This document shows positions 5,748 through 6,141 of a DNA stretch of 6,141 nt, piece by piece. The DNA is from Halothiobacillus neapolitanus. GTDB lineage: Bacteria; Pseudomonadota; Gammaproteobacteria; Halothiobacillales; Halothiobacillaceae. Each line of letters begins with the position of its first letter. The stretch's first letter is position 1. The notes beneath the pieces were generated by a model. The model worked only from the letters and a program-made list of their open reading frames with translations. It did no database searches and was not told the DNA's origin. Where the stretch lies: assembly GCA_020721485.1 (NCBI GenBank), contig DYMR01000052.1, forward strand, positions 1 through 6,141, in the 5' to 3' direction. The position numbers and the translations under genes are program-made.

Positions 5748-6141
5748 TCAGGAGGCTGCGTCAGCGGTGTTGGCCGCGCCGGATTCGACCGGCTGTTTGG
5801 CCAGATAAATCAGGCGCATGCCTTTGACGGCATCGGCGGGGCGGTGGGCGTCGCGCACCGATTCCACCACGCCATAAAAAAACTGCGCGCCGCCGGGGGC
5901 ATGATCGTCGTACACCACCAGCTCGTCGTATTCCTTCACCGGCAACAAACCGGCGATGGTCAGGCCGGCATCGGATTCGCGGGTCAGCACCGAAAGATTG
6001 GGCGAGCCGAATTCGTTGAGCTTCTGAATTTGCACCGGGCGGGCGACAAAATCCCCCCGGCGCTCGGGCTGCGCTTGCTCTTCGGCAATGAACTGCGCGG
6101 CTTCTTCCGGCGTGAGAAACGGTTTGTGCAACTGTTCAGGC
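5748..6141 (-). CDS. Unrecognised protein, 5' end beyond the window
   Basis: An open frame runs from the right window edge to a TGA at 5748-5750 and encodes at least 130 residues. A TTG at 6129-6131 could be a start, but the frame stays open beyond it (Pro-Glu-Gln precede it) with no ribosome site visible, so the true start is probably outside the window. The visible part begins with a Glu-rich helical stretch (TPEEAAQFIAEEQ). Next comes a probable beta-rich region with RRGDFVARPVQIQ, TRESDAGLTIAG, YDELVVYDD, QFFYGVVESV and GMRLIYL, then a short Ala-rich tail. There is no signal peptide or membrane helix in the part seen. The order RR...R, SxxG, then strands and a final GMRL loosely recalls PilZ-like barrels. 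However, the Asp/Asn of the PilZ DxSxxG motif is missing, so I do not assign that family. It is 18 bases upstream of glnE in the same frame and probably cotranscribed. Codon use resembles glnE, which supports a real gene. Confidence 0.75.
   Translation of the reverse strand, partial: PEQLHKPFLTPEEAAQFIAEEQAQPERRGDFVARPVQIQKLNEFGSPNLSVLTRESDAGLTIAGLLPVKEYDELVVYDDHAPGGAQFFYGVVESVRDAHRPADAVKGMRLIYLAKQPVESGAANTADAAS

Noticed and set aside
5748..6141. PilZ (c-di-GMP binding) domain in the partial protein
   Set aside because: The Arg motif has the wrong spacing and the DxSxxG Asp/Asn is replaced by Arg, so the resemblance is too weak to assign.

Overview
The window is a compact, GC-rich, protein-dense piece of bacterial chromosome, most likely from a proteobacterium of the beta/gamma type. 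The main clues are a full-length two-domain GlnE, an AP endonuclease that resembles my recollection of the Neisseria NApe sequence, and a small secreted c-type cytochrome. The cytochrome hints at a respiratory, perhaps chemolithotrophic, lifestyle, but genus and species cannot be read from this sequence. There are no RNA genes, mobile elements, CRISPR arrays or long repeats, and no gap between genes exceeds 100 bases.

Layout, plus strand: a short leader with an imperfect hairpin (1-96); a 105-residue exported monohaem cytochrome c (97-414); a 91-base spacer with two small inverted repeats and a weak sigma-54-like motif; then a tight run of three genes. These are lemA (506-1081), a two-TM GIDE-domain membrane protein carrying a textbook EF-hand loop (1103-2023), and an exonuclease III family AP endonuclease with a GTG start (2048-2872). 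Spacers in this run are 21 and 24 bases, so one transcript is likely.

Layout, minus strand: an unrecognised protein, cut off by the right window edge (5748-6141), sits 18 bases upstream of glnE (2838-5729). GlnE is the bifunctional adenylyltransferase/adenylyl-removing enzyme that controls glutamine synthetase. glnE and the AP endonuclease gene converge and overlap by 35 bases at their 3' ends.

How the genes relate: LemA and the GIDE protein are the one pair likely to work together. The positive-inside rule puts the soluble domains of both on the cytoplasmic side of the inner membrane, and the GIDE protein adds a possible calcium-sensing loop. The AP endonuclease (base excision repair) and GlnE (nitrogen control) look like housekeeping genes with no evident functional link to that pair. 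I see no convincing evidence of a wholly new system. The most interesting part is the LemA/GIDE/EF-hand membrane module.
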